A model generated the notes under the pieces. It searched no databases. It was not told the origin of the DNA and saw only the letters and a program-made list of their open reading frames with translations. Shown piece after piece: positions 12,040 to 23,707 of a stretch of 64,000 nucleotides of DNA (positions are counted from its first letter, which is position 1; each line of letters starts with the position of its first letter). The stretch comes from Archivesica marissinica (taxonomy: Eukaryota > Mollusca > Bivalvia > Venerida > Vesicomyidae), in contig CM026386.1 in the NCBI GenBank assembly GCA_014843695.1, positions 87,253,642 through 87,317,641 on the forward strand, read 5' to 3'. The position numbers and the translations under genes are program-made.

Positions 12040-12525
12040 AATTCATTTCTTACCGGTAGGTGCTTATGTTCTTCAAATGTATCTTACCGGTAGGTGCTTA
12101 TGTTCTTCAAATGTATCTTACCGGTAGGTGCTTATGTTCTTCAAATGTATCTTACCGGTAGGTGCTTATGTTCTTCAAATGTATCTTACCGGTAGGTGCT
12201 TATGTTCTTCAAATGTATCTTACCGGTAGGTGCTTATGTTCTTCAAATGTATCTTACCGATATGTGCTTATGTTCTACAAATGTATCTTACCGGTAGGTG
12301 CTTATGTTCTTCAAATGTATCTTACCGGTAGGTGCTTATGTTCTTCAAATGTATCTTACCGGTAGGTGCTTATGTTCTTCAAATTTATCTTACCGATATG
12401 TGCTTATGTTCTTCAAATTTATCTTACCGGTAAGTGCTTATGTTCTTCAAATGTATCTTATCGGTATGTGCTTATGTTCTTCAAATTTATCTTTCCGGTA
12501 TGTGCTTATGCTCGTCAAATTTCTC
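12040..12525 (+). repeat. 34-bp minisatellite array, copy 1
   Basis: About 14 units of the type 'cttaccggtaggtgcttatg' plus 'ttcttcaaatgtat'. Some units read 'ggtatgtg' instead of 'ggtaggtg'. The paralogous array is at 49030-49425. Confidence 0.95.
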
Positions 12526-12999
12526 ATATGTTCTTATTAGTATAAATATACTTTCCTTAGCGTTTCATGTTAGGTAATTATGCATGACATTTACAAATCC
12601 CTATGCAGTTTATTTTCTCTGATCCAAGAATGACCCGACCTGTTGCTATCACATGTGTGCGTTGTGTGTGTGGCTAAATTGCTTCACATATCTTCATGAA
12701 GTTCATTGTGGTAATGTATGATACAAACAGGAAAGTAGCCGACATGTTATTATAAATATTTTGCGTTTAATATATTGTTTTAATGTGTGTGTTTTACGTT
12801 TATTTATCGTCACTACCGGTTGCCCATATTAGCGACGCTTCCGGGGAGATTAGTCATTTTAGATTTGGAGGATAGTGCATGATACAGACAGAGACCCATT
12901 CCAGAGTCTCATCTGGTTCTGTTACATATACGGTGTACAGCACCGACACGAGACCTCGGTTTAATGTCCATCTGAACGATTGTTAATTGTATTAGTGTC

Positions 13000-13072
13000 A
13001 GACGGGGGATCAATCCTGCGATCCCTGGATTACCAGTCCAGCGTGTTAACACTGGACTACATATCCGTCTGT
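13000..13072 (-). mobile_element. tRNA-Thr-like SINE head
   Basis: The minus strand starts 'gacggatatgtagtccagtg' and ends 'gattgatcccccgtc', giving a 5-bp terminal stem. An anticodon-like stem 'ctgga...tccag' encloses a 7-nt loop with GGT at the anticodon position. The terminal stem and T-arm do not pair well enough for a functional tRNA, so a tRNA-derived SINE head or tRNA pseudogene is more likely. Confidence 0.55.
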
Positions 13073-13221
13073 ATTTGTTTTAAGGGTAAGCAGAGTCAAG
13101 TATTTCGGCATAAGCATGCTATGGACTTGTGCAGTTATTGGTGTGTTGAATCTCGATGACGTGTAATGGTAACGGAAGTTGTCACATATTGTCTTTGCCT
13201 CTATTCTTATTTACATTACAG

Positions 13222-13554
13222 TGCCTCCAAAGATAATTACACAGGGTTTAACATTTACCAGTGTAACTGGTGGAACAGCCAATATTCGAGTAGAATTCTA
13301 CAGTTATCCGGACATATTAAATGTTACAGTTAGACGATATGATAGGTCGGCCATAACAAATGGCGGCAAGTACAATGTATCCCATCATGGAACTGAAGTA
13401 ACAGATCATTTCTATGGCACAGATGTCACTTTGCATGGAAGTGAGGCTAACATGGTTATATCAGATTTGAAGCCAGATGATTTCGGAGTGTACACACTGA
13501 CACTTTCTAATCAACTTAATTCAACAGATGCAGATGTCATGCTAGTTTCTGAAA
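13222..13554 (+). CDS. Ig-like domain exon, gene copy 1
   Basis: A 333-nt phase 1-1 exon lies between acceptor 'ttacattacag' and donor 'a|gtaagc'. It encodes VPPKIITQGL at the start, a beta-sandwich-like body and the Ig-style end LKPDDFGVYTLTLSNQ. The canonical cysteine of the DxGxYxC motif is replaced (GVYTLTL), and no cysteine pair is visible, as in some Ig-like or I-set-related domains that lost the disulphide. Two N-glycosylation sequons are visible (NVT, NVS). It follows Ig exon 7946-8254 after a 5-kb intron. Its counterpart in copy 2 would fall in or after the gap at 61800. Confidence 0.82.
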
Positions 13555-16445
13555 GTAAGCAAAATATTAAAGTAACTTTTATTTATTCCTCTTGTGAAAT
13601 AATTTAATATAGAACGATGTATGTCCATCTTTTCATCTATTATAGAAAGAGTGTCACCTCGTTAATAACTGTAATGGTATTATATACACCAAAATACTTA
13701 TATATTATCATCATTGGTACTTAGCGAACCTCATCCAATAATTGTAGCAAAACCATTAACAAAGTAAACCATCGCAACTATTGTCCAAACTTCTCTAATC
13801 TAATACCCATGAAAACACCTCCATTGGCTAAGGATAGCTCGGCAACATATCTGTTGTCCTCAATTGAACTGTGTCTGACACTAGGCCCTTTTCATCTTGT
13901 CTCCAATGTTGACATGCAACAGTTTACATCAATCTTGAAGAAAGTCAAACGAAAGCTACAGATATACATATCCTGGAATAAGAATATACACCACACAGTC
14001 CAAATCAACATTTCATACACAGCATTCTCTTTGAAGCAAAATTATCAGCTGCACTTCCCATGGACCGCATTAAATAGAATCTGACATTAGGCTTCGTGAG
14101 AAATATAGTAGAATCCATTCCCTATGTCCTCAACCATTACAAGCCACTGCATAGACGACACTTGCCCACCCATGTAGTATATTGTTCCTCGATCTTGGGT
14201 TTAAATATCCCAGTATACATGATGCATGATTATGACGAGACTTAGAGCATCACAGGCTTGCATAAAGATCAGATCCAAGATGATCGACCTGTTACTTATA
14301 GATTAAATGTATATTTACTGCTTCATGTTTAGCTCAGCTGAGTACAAAAGTGAGCTTTTGTGAAAATCATTTTGTCCGGAATCGTGCTGTGTACGGCCTC
14401 AACGACATCTCCTGCTGAACCACTTGTTCATTCATTATATACCTGATCACTGGGTGACCCTCTTCAAATTAGGTCACTATGTCTTAAACCTAGGTCGGTC
14501 AATAAATGAGTGCCACAGTTTCAAACAAGTATACAAACTTACTGGCAGGAATTTGATGAAACATTATTAGATGATAGTCGTGATCAATCTGTATCGATCC
14601 ATCAAAAAACGTGTTTGCCAGATATTGGAAAAGTGTTTTTGCTATATTTTCATTAAACGTCTTCTCAGAAACCATAATGCCTTGATCTTTGACATTAGGT
14701 ATGTGCATCACCAAGTGAACCTCGTCCACGTGTACTAAAGGTGTGACCATGGGGTACCCCACTGTAGAGTTCACATAATTGACATTTTCTTACATAGCAA
14801 AACTCTTCTTAAAATCTTTTTCAGAAACAATAATGTTCTAAGTTTTGATGTTTTTCTTGTTTGACACATGCACTAAGTTTGCTAAAATTGTGATCCTGGA
14901 TTAATAGTGAATGCGACATATTCAACTGAGGGTGTGTGGGTCCAGTTAATATTGCATGTAAACATGTAATGCAAATGACATGAAATCGAGATAAATATCT
15001 AAGCTTCACAATATATACAATCTCAAATGCACGTAATAATTGTGCATTTAAGCACAACTATGGAATATACATGATAGCCATTGAATTACTGTTGACCTCT
15101 GATAAATATATCGACTATATCACATCTGTCAGACAACATAGTGTCTGCCTATAGTTCTATTACACAGAATGATACCAAACTAGCTGTACATATACATATA
15201 TGGATTATTGTGTTGCAACTGTAATCATTCAATGGGGGATGTTAGATTTACCTTAGTGTAATGAACATAATATCAATCTGACAGCAAAGGCAGTCTCATC
15301 TACTGCGGGAAGATCATTCCTGTGCTTGTTTCATCAATACATTTTGTAAACTCGAATGACAAAATTATCGCATAGGTCTGACAGTAAACACAACCATCGA
15401 CATGTTGGCGAATGGGGCAGTAAAAGTGTTGTATGGTGTGAGAAAATCTGACGGTGTGCATTCTAGCATTGTCACATTTGATACTCATTTGTAGCTGGGT
15501 AGATTATTGATGCATTGCCTTTATCTCTACGGCTGTCCGATTATAGCAGTTGTTAGCACACTCGCTTTCACCAATGCAACACTGGCGGGGAAGTTTGTCA
15601 GATGGTATGGTTGTTGCCAGATCAGACAGGTGGGTTTTCTCCGAGTACACCGATGTCCTCCCACACAAATGATCACATGTATGCTTGTTTCGCAATCGCT
15701 GTAAGAATAAATACAGTTTTAACTATCTCTACTAGTTTGGTGGTGTGTGCCTGGATTTATTTATTTCAGAATACCACTTCTGGAAATATGTTATGATATA
15801 TATATGCATATATAATATAGCTGTATAGAGTTACAGGTATATCATATAAGTATGCATTATATGGGGGTAAATATGACATATACACTCTGCCATCGCAATA
15901 ATTATGCTGTAGATTCTTGCCTTGTTGAACTAGCGTTGAGGATTTAGGTGAAGAGTTTTGGTCATACAATTGATCTTGTGCTGGGATACTCTGCCGGCTC
16001 CGGCAGCTTATGTTGTTGGGATTGTGTACCAAAATTGTTGAGTCCCGTCAGATAGGTAAGCAGCGCATTGGGAGCCTATTTTGATGGTTAAGCTTTACCG
16101 TTAGGCCGAGTGTGTATATGCGCTGAATATTTCTCTACATTGGTTATCTGGCGGAACTAGAGTTGGGTTCGGGGTTAGTCAAACACCCATTTTGTATACT
16201 ATTGTAGATGAAAAATTAAAATATTATTCATCTAAAATACAAGATGGCCATCATAGAATGTGAGCGACTCATCATTTCAATGATCCTTTTGAGTGTTGAT
16301 GATTGTCATCACTTAGCTGATTTTGTACAGTTCTTTATGTTATCTGGTTGTCTCTGATGTTTTGTTTCGCTCAATTCACTGTTACATTTTCTTGTCTGAT
16401 TGCTTAGCTCATTTCATATCACATGGTTATTGATCTTTTACACAG
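13555..16445 (+). other. Long intron, no gene recognised
   Basis: Small open frames on both strands (for example 14499-14774 and 15300-15488, minus) show no family I recognise and no splice or repeat context. 15300-15490 minus has a Cys/His-rich string (CPIRQHVDGCVYC) that could be the trace of an old element. Confidence 0.6.
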
Positions 16446-16748
16446 GCAAGCCGGATAAACCAACACAGTTCACGTATCTATATAAAGATAATGCTCACAT
16501 ATTTTCCTGGATTGGAGGATTTAATGGTGGACACAACCAGACATTCTTGCTTCAGACATCTATTGTTGGTACAGAAGAATGGGTTAACAGAACTACAATA
16601 GCTGAACGTGAGGAGCTATATTTACAGTATAGTGCAAATATATCAAATCTACAACCTGGCACATATACTGCTAGAATATATTCTTGGAATACGAAAGGAA
16701 GGACAAACGATGTTAACCTAAATGTAACATTCACGATCAAACCTCCAG
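16446..16748 (+). CDS. Fibronectin type III domain exon, gene copy 1
   Basis: A 303-nt phase 1-1 exon lies between acceptor 'ttttacacag' and donor 'g|gtgagt'. It encodes about 101 residues. FN3 features: N-terminal P-x-K-P-T-Q, the B-strand tryptophan in FSWIGGFNGG, and the F-strand run LQPGTYTARIYSWNTKGRT, equivalent to the usual LxPxTxYxxRVxAxNxxG. Sequons NQT, NRT, NIS and NVT suggest heavy glycosylation. An FN3 domain after Ig domains and before a transmembrane segment is the usual order in adhesion receptors (NCAM, nephrin and sidekick types). Confidence 0.88.
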
Positions 16749-18155
16749 GTGAGTGCTATTGTATTTGTCCATCGACAGGTTCATTTTTTACTAAAATTTC
16801 TTGAACCATATTTACATGTTTATATTTGTTATTATGATACAACACGACAACTTTGACTCTCCTAATGGAGGGAGACATATTGTTTTTGCCTTTACCGTTT
16901 GTCTGTTCATTTGTCCATCCATGTCCGCTCTTCATCTCCAAAACCATGTGTTTGATTTTTACCTAACTTATCAGGAAGTATCGGTATTATATCTAGTTGT
17001 TGATATTGTTCTGGTTGGATGAATTTACGGCAATGGCATTTTCATAACAGAAAACTTTGCTTCATCTTTAAAACTTCTTTAGGGATTTTCACCAATCTTG
17101 GCTTGAGGCATTTGGTATGATGTCTTGTTATGCATATTGTAATCCCATTATGTTTGGATGATTGTTTGCAGATTTACGGCGATTGTTGACATTTTCATAA
17201 CATGAAGCTTGTCCGCGTTCATCACCAAACCCCTATGTTGGATGTTACTAACCATGGCAGGGACATACGGTGTGCTGTCTGGTTGTGCACATTGTAACCC
17301 CGTTTCGGCTGATTGATTATTTGCGGATTTGGAATACATTTATTTGCATATTTGTATAACACAAATAGTTGACATGGTATACATGTACGTAAGACATCTT
17401 CAAACTTCATAATAATACATTTTTTTATTTCAATGATTTCATATATTGCACTTTCATGGCTTTATTTCTCAACTGAAGCAACAGTGAGTGGGGAGACATA
17501 TGTATTTTTCAAAAATGATTTCTAGTTATTGTCTGCATTGCGTTGTGTATATAATGTACATATTGTTTATTCTAACACGACCCAGCTAATAACATACACA
17601 CTTGTAGAGTAAAATCTACCTCGGGTTATTCTGCGATATACCTACATTGAACTATGCTGTGCGGGCACCGTGTTTTGGCTATTCCATTTATACAATGCTT
17701 GTAAAGGTTTATGAATGAAAGTCACGTGATGTTTGTAAATACTACCGTGGGAATTCGCGGAAGTGAGCTATTTTTAGAATCAGATAATCTCTTATCCGTC
17801 TTGTTGTTCTGCTAAGTAACGTTTCAGTTACTAGTCTGTACAGTTTTGTTTGACAAAATAAATAATATTATTGATCACTTACAACTTTTGTTCATTTATG
17901 CACTAGATTGATATATTCCATAATAACGTCATCACCCCTTACGCGGGAGGACATTTCGAAAGCCAAATGCAGCAGAGTAGCACGGCGTTTGAAGAAAATA
18001 CTCCTTTGTTTCTCGTCTAAAATTATTCGAAGTAAGTCGTGTTAGAATCGAAATAATAAGTATCAAATGTGGTATATCTTAAATAATGAAACTGAGAAGT
18101 GTAACCAAAGAGAATAGAATCAGACAAATTCCTTGTTCTTGATTTTTCATTTTAG
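16749..18155 (+). other. Intron, no gene recognised
   Basis: AT-rich. Two diverged, related segments near 17030-17170 and 17170-17350 share a 'gatttacggc' / 'gatttgg' neighbourhood and 'attgtaa(t/c)ccc'. Nothing coding was identified. Confidence 0.6.
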
Positions 18156-18269
18156 ACGAAGCGCCGTTTCCGTTGGCGGCTGTTGCAGGAGGGACTTCCT
18201 CAGCTGTAGTTGTCCTGGTCATTGTTGTAGTTGTAGTTGTATTGTACAAGAGGAGGTATAAAAATAAAG
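18156..18269 (+). CDS. Transmembrane exon, gene copy 1
   Basis: A 114-nt phase 1-1 exon lies between acceptor 'tttcattttag' and donor 'g|gtaata'. It encodes 38 residues: a short juxtamembrane DEAPFPLAAVAGG, a Val-rich hydrophobic helix of about 19 residues (within AVVVLVIVVVVVVL) and a basic stop-transfer YKRRYKNK. This makes the gene product a type I single-pass membrane protein, with the Ig and FN3 domains outside. Confidence 0.88.
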
Positions 18270-18325
18270 GTAATATAATAATGATAACTATAAATAATTG
18301 CACCAACTAATGTCTGCCTCCACAG

Positions 18326-18357
18326 ACCCAGAGTTCTTAGGATACGATCAGGGATAA
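18326..18357 (+). CDS. Probable terminal cytoplasmic exon
   Basis: A good acceptor ('ctgcctccacag') lies 56 bp after the preceding donor. In phase 1 it gives DPEFLGYDQG and then TAA at 18355-18357. The intron would be very short (56 bp), so inclusion is uncertain; the donor at 18270 may instead join an exon further away. If used, the cytoplasmic tail is only about 18 residues, with one tyrosine. Confidence 0.45.
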
Positions 18358-19719
18358 TTACATTTCTATGCCTGTGTCATTCAAATAGTGACAATGTGGC
18401 ACAGTCAGCATTAAGTGTTACCCATATCCATCTAGTGATGTGTATACATAAAGGGTTAAGCTTACAATTCATTCATTTAATTATTATCTTGAAAATCCTA
18501 TCACATGTGATCACCATAGCAATAACCATAGCAATAACCAAGTCCATATCTTCAAAATTAAGGTCATTATTACTTATAGTGGCTGCTAATATTTTCAAAA
18601 CCAAATCAAGTCTACGCAAAAAAAACCACCTTCCCCGTCCTTTTAATATTTTGCGTTACCACCTCCACCCTCTGGAAAAAATACCGGACAATCGCTATCT
18701 GAATAAAAATGGCATAACAAGGTATTAAAATTAATATCAATGTAGAAACTGTAGACCAAGAATGTATGTCATCCAAATAGTTTGCAAACTAATGTACTGT
18801 GTTAGCAAAACCATCAGTATAATAAATATCTGAATTGATACCTTTACTACTCGATGGTTTATTCAATGTGGTTATAAGTCAAAACTCCTTGTTCATGTTT
18901 TTGAAAGGAATACATTTGATAAGAATAGTTGCTCTTAATATATGTGGAATTTTATGAAGCTTAAAATAAATTCCATACTGCCTGGCTGCTGTTTTACTGG
19001 CAAACCCATGTCTCTAACAGCGTTATATGTATTTGCCAGTACACTTGGTGAATAGTGACGACAGGTGAAAAAATAATAATAAACTGAATTCACATAATGG
19101 TAAATATCTTAGATAATAGTATTTGTGAAGAGAAAATGTTAAATAAAGAGAAACTGTTAAAAAGCTGTAAGGAAACAACATATATGTACCTGCCTGTAGA
19201 AGATGTGTTATGGCATTGTAACATGATTGTCACTTGACCTGCCTTATTAGACGATAAAATGTTGTATTTTGCAAAAACAACACATAAGCATGTAGGCCTA
19301 ATGTTTTTATTAGGGTACACAGAAATGGTATTAATATAAAGAAAAACATCAGCATTTATATTAAGCTTCCAAATAAAATGTGAATATTTACCTGTTTTTT
19401 TCGCATTTTTCTCTTTGAAAAGTCGCAGTGTGATCCCCTTAAACAAAGCATATGTTGCTGAGAGCAATGAGATCATTCGTGTTCTGGAAAAATGACATGA
19501 GTAAGCAAAGGTCCAGTAACTGGCGATCTAGGAAAACAGTGCGATTGGCGATACTAAGATTACTCAAAGGGTAATCCTGGGAACAAATTTGACCCCGGAG
19601 TAGGGATCACATTCTTTACATAGACTTATATAGTACAACACTTTTAAATGAAATTATTTAAAAAACAATGTCTAGATCTTTGATATTTTGCATGTATCAT
19701 CATCTATATACAGCAAGTA
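18358..19719. other. Gene-poor stretch 3' of Ig gene copy 1
   Basis: Possible 3' UTR, with an AATAAA at 18702-18707 about 350 bp after the proposed stop. The remainder is AT-rich with no recognised gene. Confidence 0.5.
18702..18707 (+). terminator. Candidate polyadenylation signal AATAAA
   Basis: First exact AATAAA after the proposed terminal exon. The hexamer is common in AT-rich DNA, so support is weak. Confidence 0.25.
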
Positions 19720-21490
19720 GATACTTGGTGATCTAAAATGGCCACTGGTAGATGAACAATATATACTGTGAGATATAAAATAGCTACTGGTAGATGAACA
19801 ATATATACTGGGAGATCTAAAATATCTACTGGTAGATGTACAATAGATACCGGGAGATATAAAATAGCTACTGCTAGATGAACAATAGATACTGGGAGAT
19901 CTAAAATAGCTACTGGTAGAAGAACAATTGATACTGGGAGATCTAAAATAGCTACTGGTAGATGTACAATAGATACTGGGAGATCTAAAATGGCTACTGG
20001 TAGATGAACAATAGATAGTGGGAGATCTAAAATAGCTACTGGTAGATGAACAATAGATACTGGGAGATCTAAAATAGCTACTGGTAGATGAACAATAGAT
20101 ATTGCGAAATCTAAAATAGCTACTGATAGATGAACAATAGATACTGGAAGATCTAAAATGGCTACTGGTAGGTTAACAATAGATACTGGGAGATCTAAAA
20201 TAGCTACTGGTAGATGTACAATATATACTGGGAGATCTAAAATAGCTACTGCTAGATGAACAATATATACTGGGAGATCTAACATAGCTACTGGTAGATG
20301 AACAATAGATACTGGGAGATCTAAAATAGCTACTGGTGGATGAACAATATATATTGGCAGATCTAAAATAGCTACTGGTAGATGAACACTAGATACTGGG
20401 AAATCTAAAATAGCTACTGGTAGATGAACAATAGATACTGGGAGATCGAAAATAGCTACTGGTAGATGAACAATAGATACTGGGAGATCTAACATAGCTA
20501 CTGGTAGATGAACAATAGATACTAGGAGATCGAAAATGGCTACTGGTAGATGAACACTAGATACTGGGAGTTCTAAAATAGCTACTGGTAGATGAACACT
20601 AGATACTGGGAGATCTAAAATAGCTACTGGTAGATGAACAATATATACTGGGAGATCTAAAATGGCTACTGGTAGATGAACAATAGATACTGGGAGATCT
20701 AAAATAGCTACTGGTAGATGAACAATAGATACTGGGAGATCTAAAATAGCTACTGGTAGATGAACAATATATACTGGGAGATCTAAAATAGCTACTGGTA
20801 GATGAACAATAGATACTGGGAGATCTAAAATAGCTACTGGTAGATGAACACTAGATACTGGGAGATCTAAAATAGCTACTGGTAGATGAACAATAGATAC
20901 TGGGAGATCTAAAATAGCTACTGGTAGATGAACAATAGATACTGGGAGATCTAAAATAGCTACTTGTAGATGAACACTAGATACTAGGAGATCTAAAATA
21001 GCTACTGGTAGATGAACAATATATACTGGGAGATCGAAAATGGCTACTGGTAGATGAACAATAGATACTGGGAGATCTCAAATAGCTACTGATAGATGAA
21101 CACTAGATACTGGGAGATCTAAAATAGCTACTGGTAGATGAACACTAGATACTTGGAGATCTAAAATAGCTACTGGTAGATGAACAATAGATACTGGGAG
21201 ATCTAAAATAGCTACTGGTAGATGAACAATAGATACTGGGAGATCGAAAATGGCTAATGGTAGATGAACAATAGATACTGGGAGATCATTAATAGCTACT
21301 GGTAGATGAATAATATACACTGGGAGATCTAAAGTAGCTACTGGTAGATGAACTCTAGATACTGGGAGATCTAAAATAGCTACTGGTAGATGAACACTAG
21401 ATACTGGGAGATCTAAAATAGTTACTGTTAGATGAACAATAGATACTGGGAGACCTAAAATCGCTACTGGTAGGTGAACAATAGATACTG
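19720..21490. repeat. 42-bp minisatellite array
   Basis: About 42 units of 42 bp with the core 'gctactggtagatgaacaat' and 'agatactgggagatct'. Because 42 is a multiple of three, long open frames arise on the minus strand (LPVAILDLPVSIVH per unit). No start context, flanking exon or non-periodic coding supports a real protein. The array ends where the polymerase-containing insert begins. Confidence 0.95.
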
Positions 21491-21660
21491 GACATGTGGC
21501 ATGCAAGGTCCACCGGTGTGTGGACACGCCCTGATGCCTATGAACAGACTCCCAGCTATGGGTAAATAGTATCACTGCCTTGTGAGTATGCTAGTGGTGG
21601 CAGAAGGCTAAGGGAGAAAAACCCTGACGGAAAATCTGGAGTGGAGCCACACAGGCAGTT
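21491..21660 (+). mobile_element. Possible non-LTR element fragment at the array/Polinton junction
   Basis: Unique sequence containing 'atcactgccttgtgagtatg' and 'gagaaaaaccctgacggaaa' separates the 42-bp array from the first viral frame. It resembles the untranslated region of RTE-type LINEs as I remember them, but it is short and this could not be checked. Confidence 0.3.
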
Positions 21661-22714
21661 TTGAACTCTACTGACTTCTTCTCTGGCAATTCCTGCATTC
21701 AACCTGATGCCGAATGTATTGGTCTACCGGACGGGCGTTATGTACGTACGAGTGGTCAGGTCCAGAGCAAGGCTCGATTACTCGGCGCCATTCGAGAGAT
21801 TTACAACTTCCGACTGATAGACGAGAAGGCTCTGAACGGGCGGTTCGATCTCCGGAACCCGGACGAACGGTACAAGCTCTTCACGTTCGTGAGCAAGGCA
21901 GCTAAGGAACCCCTAGACCCAGTGACTGAGGACGAAGTGGCGTCTGAGCATCGCATCGGGGAAAAGTTATTTTCCGATGGGACCAGGTCAGTGCGGGGGC
22001 TCTACACGGTATCGACACGCATATTTGGGAGAAGGGTAGGGAATATCTGGTCTTTGTTCGTTATGAGCTCCGCCCGCTTCCAGTTCAGGTAGGCGAGCCG
22101 GGTCCGATGTTGGCCGAGAAGACGGTGAGTTTGTGAACTGCTTCGTTCGGTATGTGGTCAACCACTTCAGGAACAAAATGATCCGAGAGGGTAGTGGGTT
22201 GACGCCTAAGCACCGGCGGATACTAGAACGGTTCGACAGGAAACTCGCCGATACAGGCTGCTCACGTGATGATATGTTCGCCTTCGAGACCGCGCTCCGG
22301 GTAAAACTGGTCGCCGTCGATGCCCTAGGAGTTACTCTCTGGGATAACGGGCTGTATCTGACTAGTACAAGGGTCGTTGTCCCTTGCCACAACCTGCACG
22401 CCTGGGCGGATCTCCCGACCGACCCGCCAACAATCGAACGGGTCCATGAATTGGACGACCGAGCTGAAGCGGCGTTGTCCGAGGCTGTGGCCTCATACAC
22501 CAAGGTCTCGTTTGCCGCTAGGGTTATCCCCTCGACGATCCGACTCTGGGTGTGTGGCCAGGCTCTCGTGGGGAGTGATGGCTCCATATGGAGGTCGCGA
22601 TCCGCCTCAGCCGCCATCGATCACGCGTTCGAATACGAGACTGGCATCCGGCCCAGATTCCGGACGAGCTACCCGGTCTCGAACTCGAGTATATTGCGGC
22701 TGCACATTCGGTAG
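21661..22714 (+). pseudogene. Polinton replication protein, N-terminal part
   Basis: Two reading frames (21661-22092 and 22133-22714) appear to continue one protein across a frameshift around 22040-22135. Between them a third frame reads RYELRPLPVQVGEPGPM. Hydrophilic, with no catalytic motif visible. It sits directly upstream of the polymerase motifs on the same strand, so I take it as the N-terminal region of the polymerase-helicase protein. The extreme N-terminus may have been lost when the left end was damaged. Confidence 0.55.
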
Positions 22715-23665
22715 ACGGTGCGCTGTCCTATCGGTTCCAGAAATGGTTGGCTCGAGAGGACATTAAGCCGACCACTGAGATATACAGAGACGCTTGGAAG
22801 TCGGCTCAAGTGGAGGCCAAGGTTTGGAACTCGAATGATGCAGGCAGGAGCGACCATCATCATCTGCATATGCGAGCAGCCTATTTGGCGTGTGAAGACT
22901 CTCTTAATGGGGGAAGTTGGCGATGCCATTGACCTCGTGCGTGAGTATGGGTTCCCGACGAGCACGATGCGTCGAACGAACGTAGAAGGCGTGCCCCTGA
23001 GCGACGTTCTCACTCTAACGGGCGCAGTGCAGCTTACTGCGTGGCAATGTAGTCCAGGGGCGCATCCCTTCACTGTCGGTCGCGTGGGGAACATCTACGT
23101 GAGAGGCAGGGGTGGTTAACCACACCCGAACTCGCGGATCTCCTCGACTCAGGAGATCTTGTCGAAGCCTCGGCCCGCGAGGTTGTATACAGCGTGGGGA
23201 GAAAGGCCGGTATTAGCTTCACAGCAAGAGACTTGGCTGTGTGCTTCGTCGGTAAGTGTGCTCGTCATGGGGATGAGTCGACCATCATAGTCCGCTACAC
23301 GAACGAGGCCGCCTTCTTGGCAAAGGCCCTCGGCGGCACGGGCCGACTCCTGAATTTCGAAAAATCAGACGGAACTCATCTCATCCAGTACAATGACGGT
23401 AAGGTCCGAGCGCAGTGGTTCCATATTCGGGTGTTCGTCCTCGGGTTTACCAATGTCTCCCTCCGCCGGCTGCTACGCCGGTTCCCACAGGAGGACGTAC
23501 TGCGAGTCTGCACCGACGCCCTGTACGTCAAGCGCCTGCCCGAATCGGTCGAGCGCATGCTTGTCGAGGACCGCCCTCGATACGGCGACTGGCGTCACAA
23601 GGTCCCGGTTACGAGTGGCGCCCCGAGGCGGCTGCTTGGAAGATGGAGCATGTTGGTCAGTTTGA
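22588..23665 (+). pseudogene. Protein-primed-type family-B DNA polymerase remnant
   Basis: Consecutive segments in three frames: 22588-22932 has NSNDAGRSDHHHLHMRAAYL, where HMRAAYLA sits where motif A (DxxSLYP) is expected with its Asp changed. 22915-23119 has LVREYGFPTSTMRR. 23194-23640 has KAGISFTARDLAVCFVGKCA and CTDALYVKRLPESV, the latter matching the position of motif C (DTDS). At least three frameshifts are needed to read through. Family-B polymerases of Polintons replicate the element by protein priming. The region is shorter than a full polymerase (over 1000 residues), so internal deletions are likely. Confidence 0.6.
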
Positions 23666-23707
23666 CTGTCGCTCCCTTCCGACATAGCAGCAGCCACCGC
23701 GCGGCGG

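Larger units (their letters stand above)
1..12830 (+). other. Segmental duplication, copy 1 (with later insertions)
   Basis: Sequence from 1 to about 12830 matches 39430-49501 plus 61638-61799 in the same orientation and order: 105-bp array, unique intron, Ig exon, long intron, Harbinger 3' end, 61-bp array, 34-bp array, then a stretch containing 'ggctaaattgcttcacat'. Copy 1 differs by an inserted TIR transposon (2074-6975) and by loss of about 3 kb at 9074/9075 that copy 2 still has (about 43435-46494). This indicates tandem duplication of part of an Ig-superfamily gene including its introns. Confidence 0.93.

Noticed and set aside
13000..13072. Functional tRNA-Thr gene
   Set aside because: Cloverleaf is incomplete (only five clean terminal pairs, weak T arm); tRNA-derived SINE head is more likely.
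14499..14774. 91-codon minus-strand frame in the long intron
   Set aside because: No family recognised, no repeat boundaries and no supporting adjacent frames.
19704..21575. Long minus-strand frames (LPVAILDLPVSIVH repeats) as a repetitive protein gene
   Set aside because: Same reason: a 42-bp unit, no non-periodic coding, no splice context, and differences between units do not favour synonymous sites by eye.
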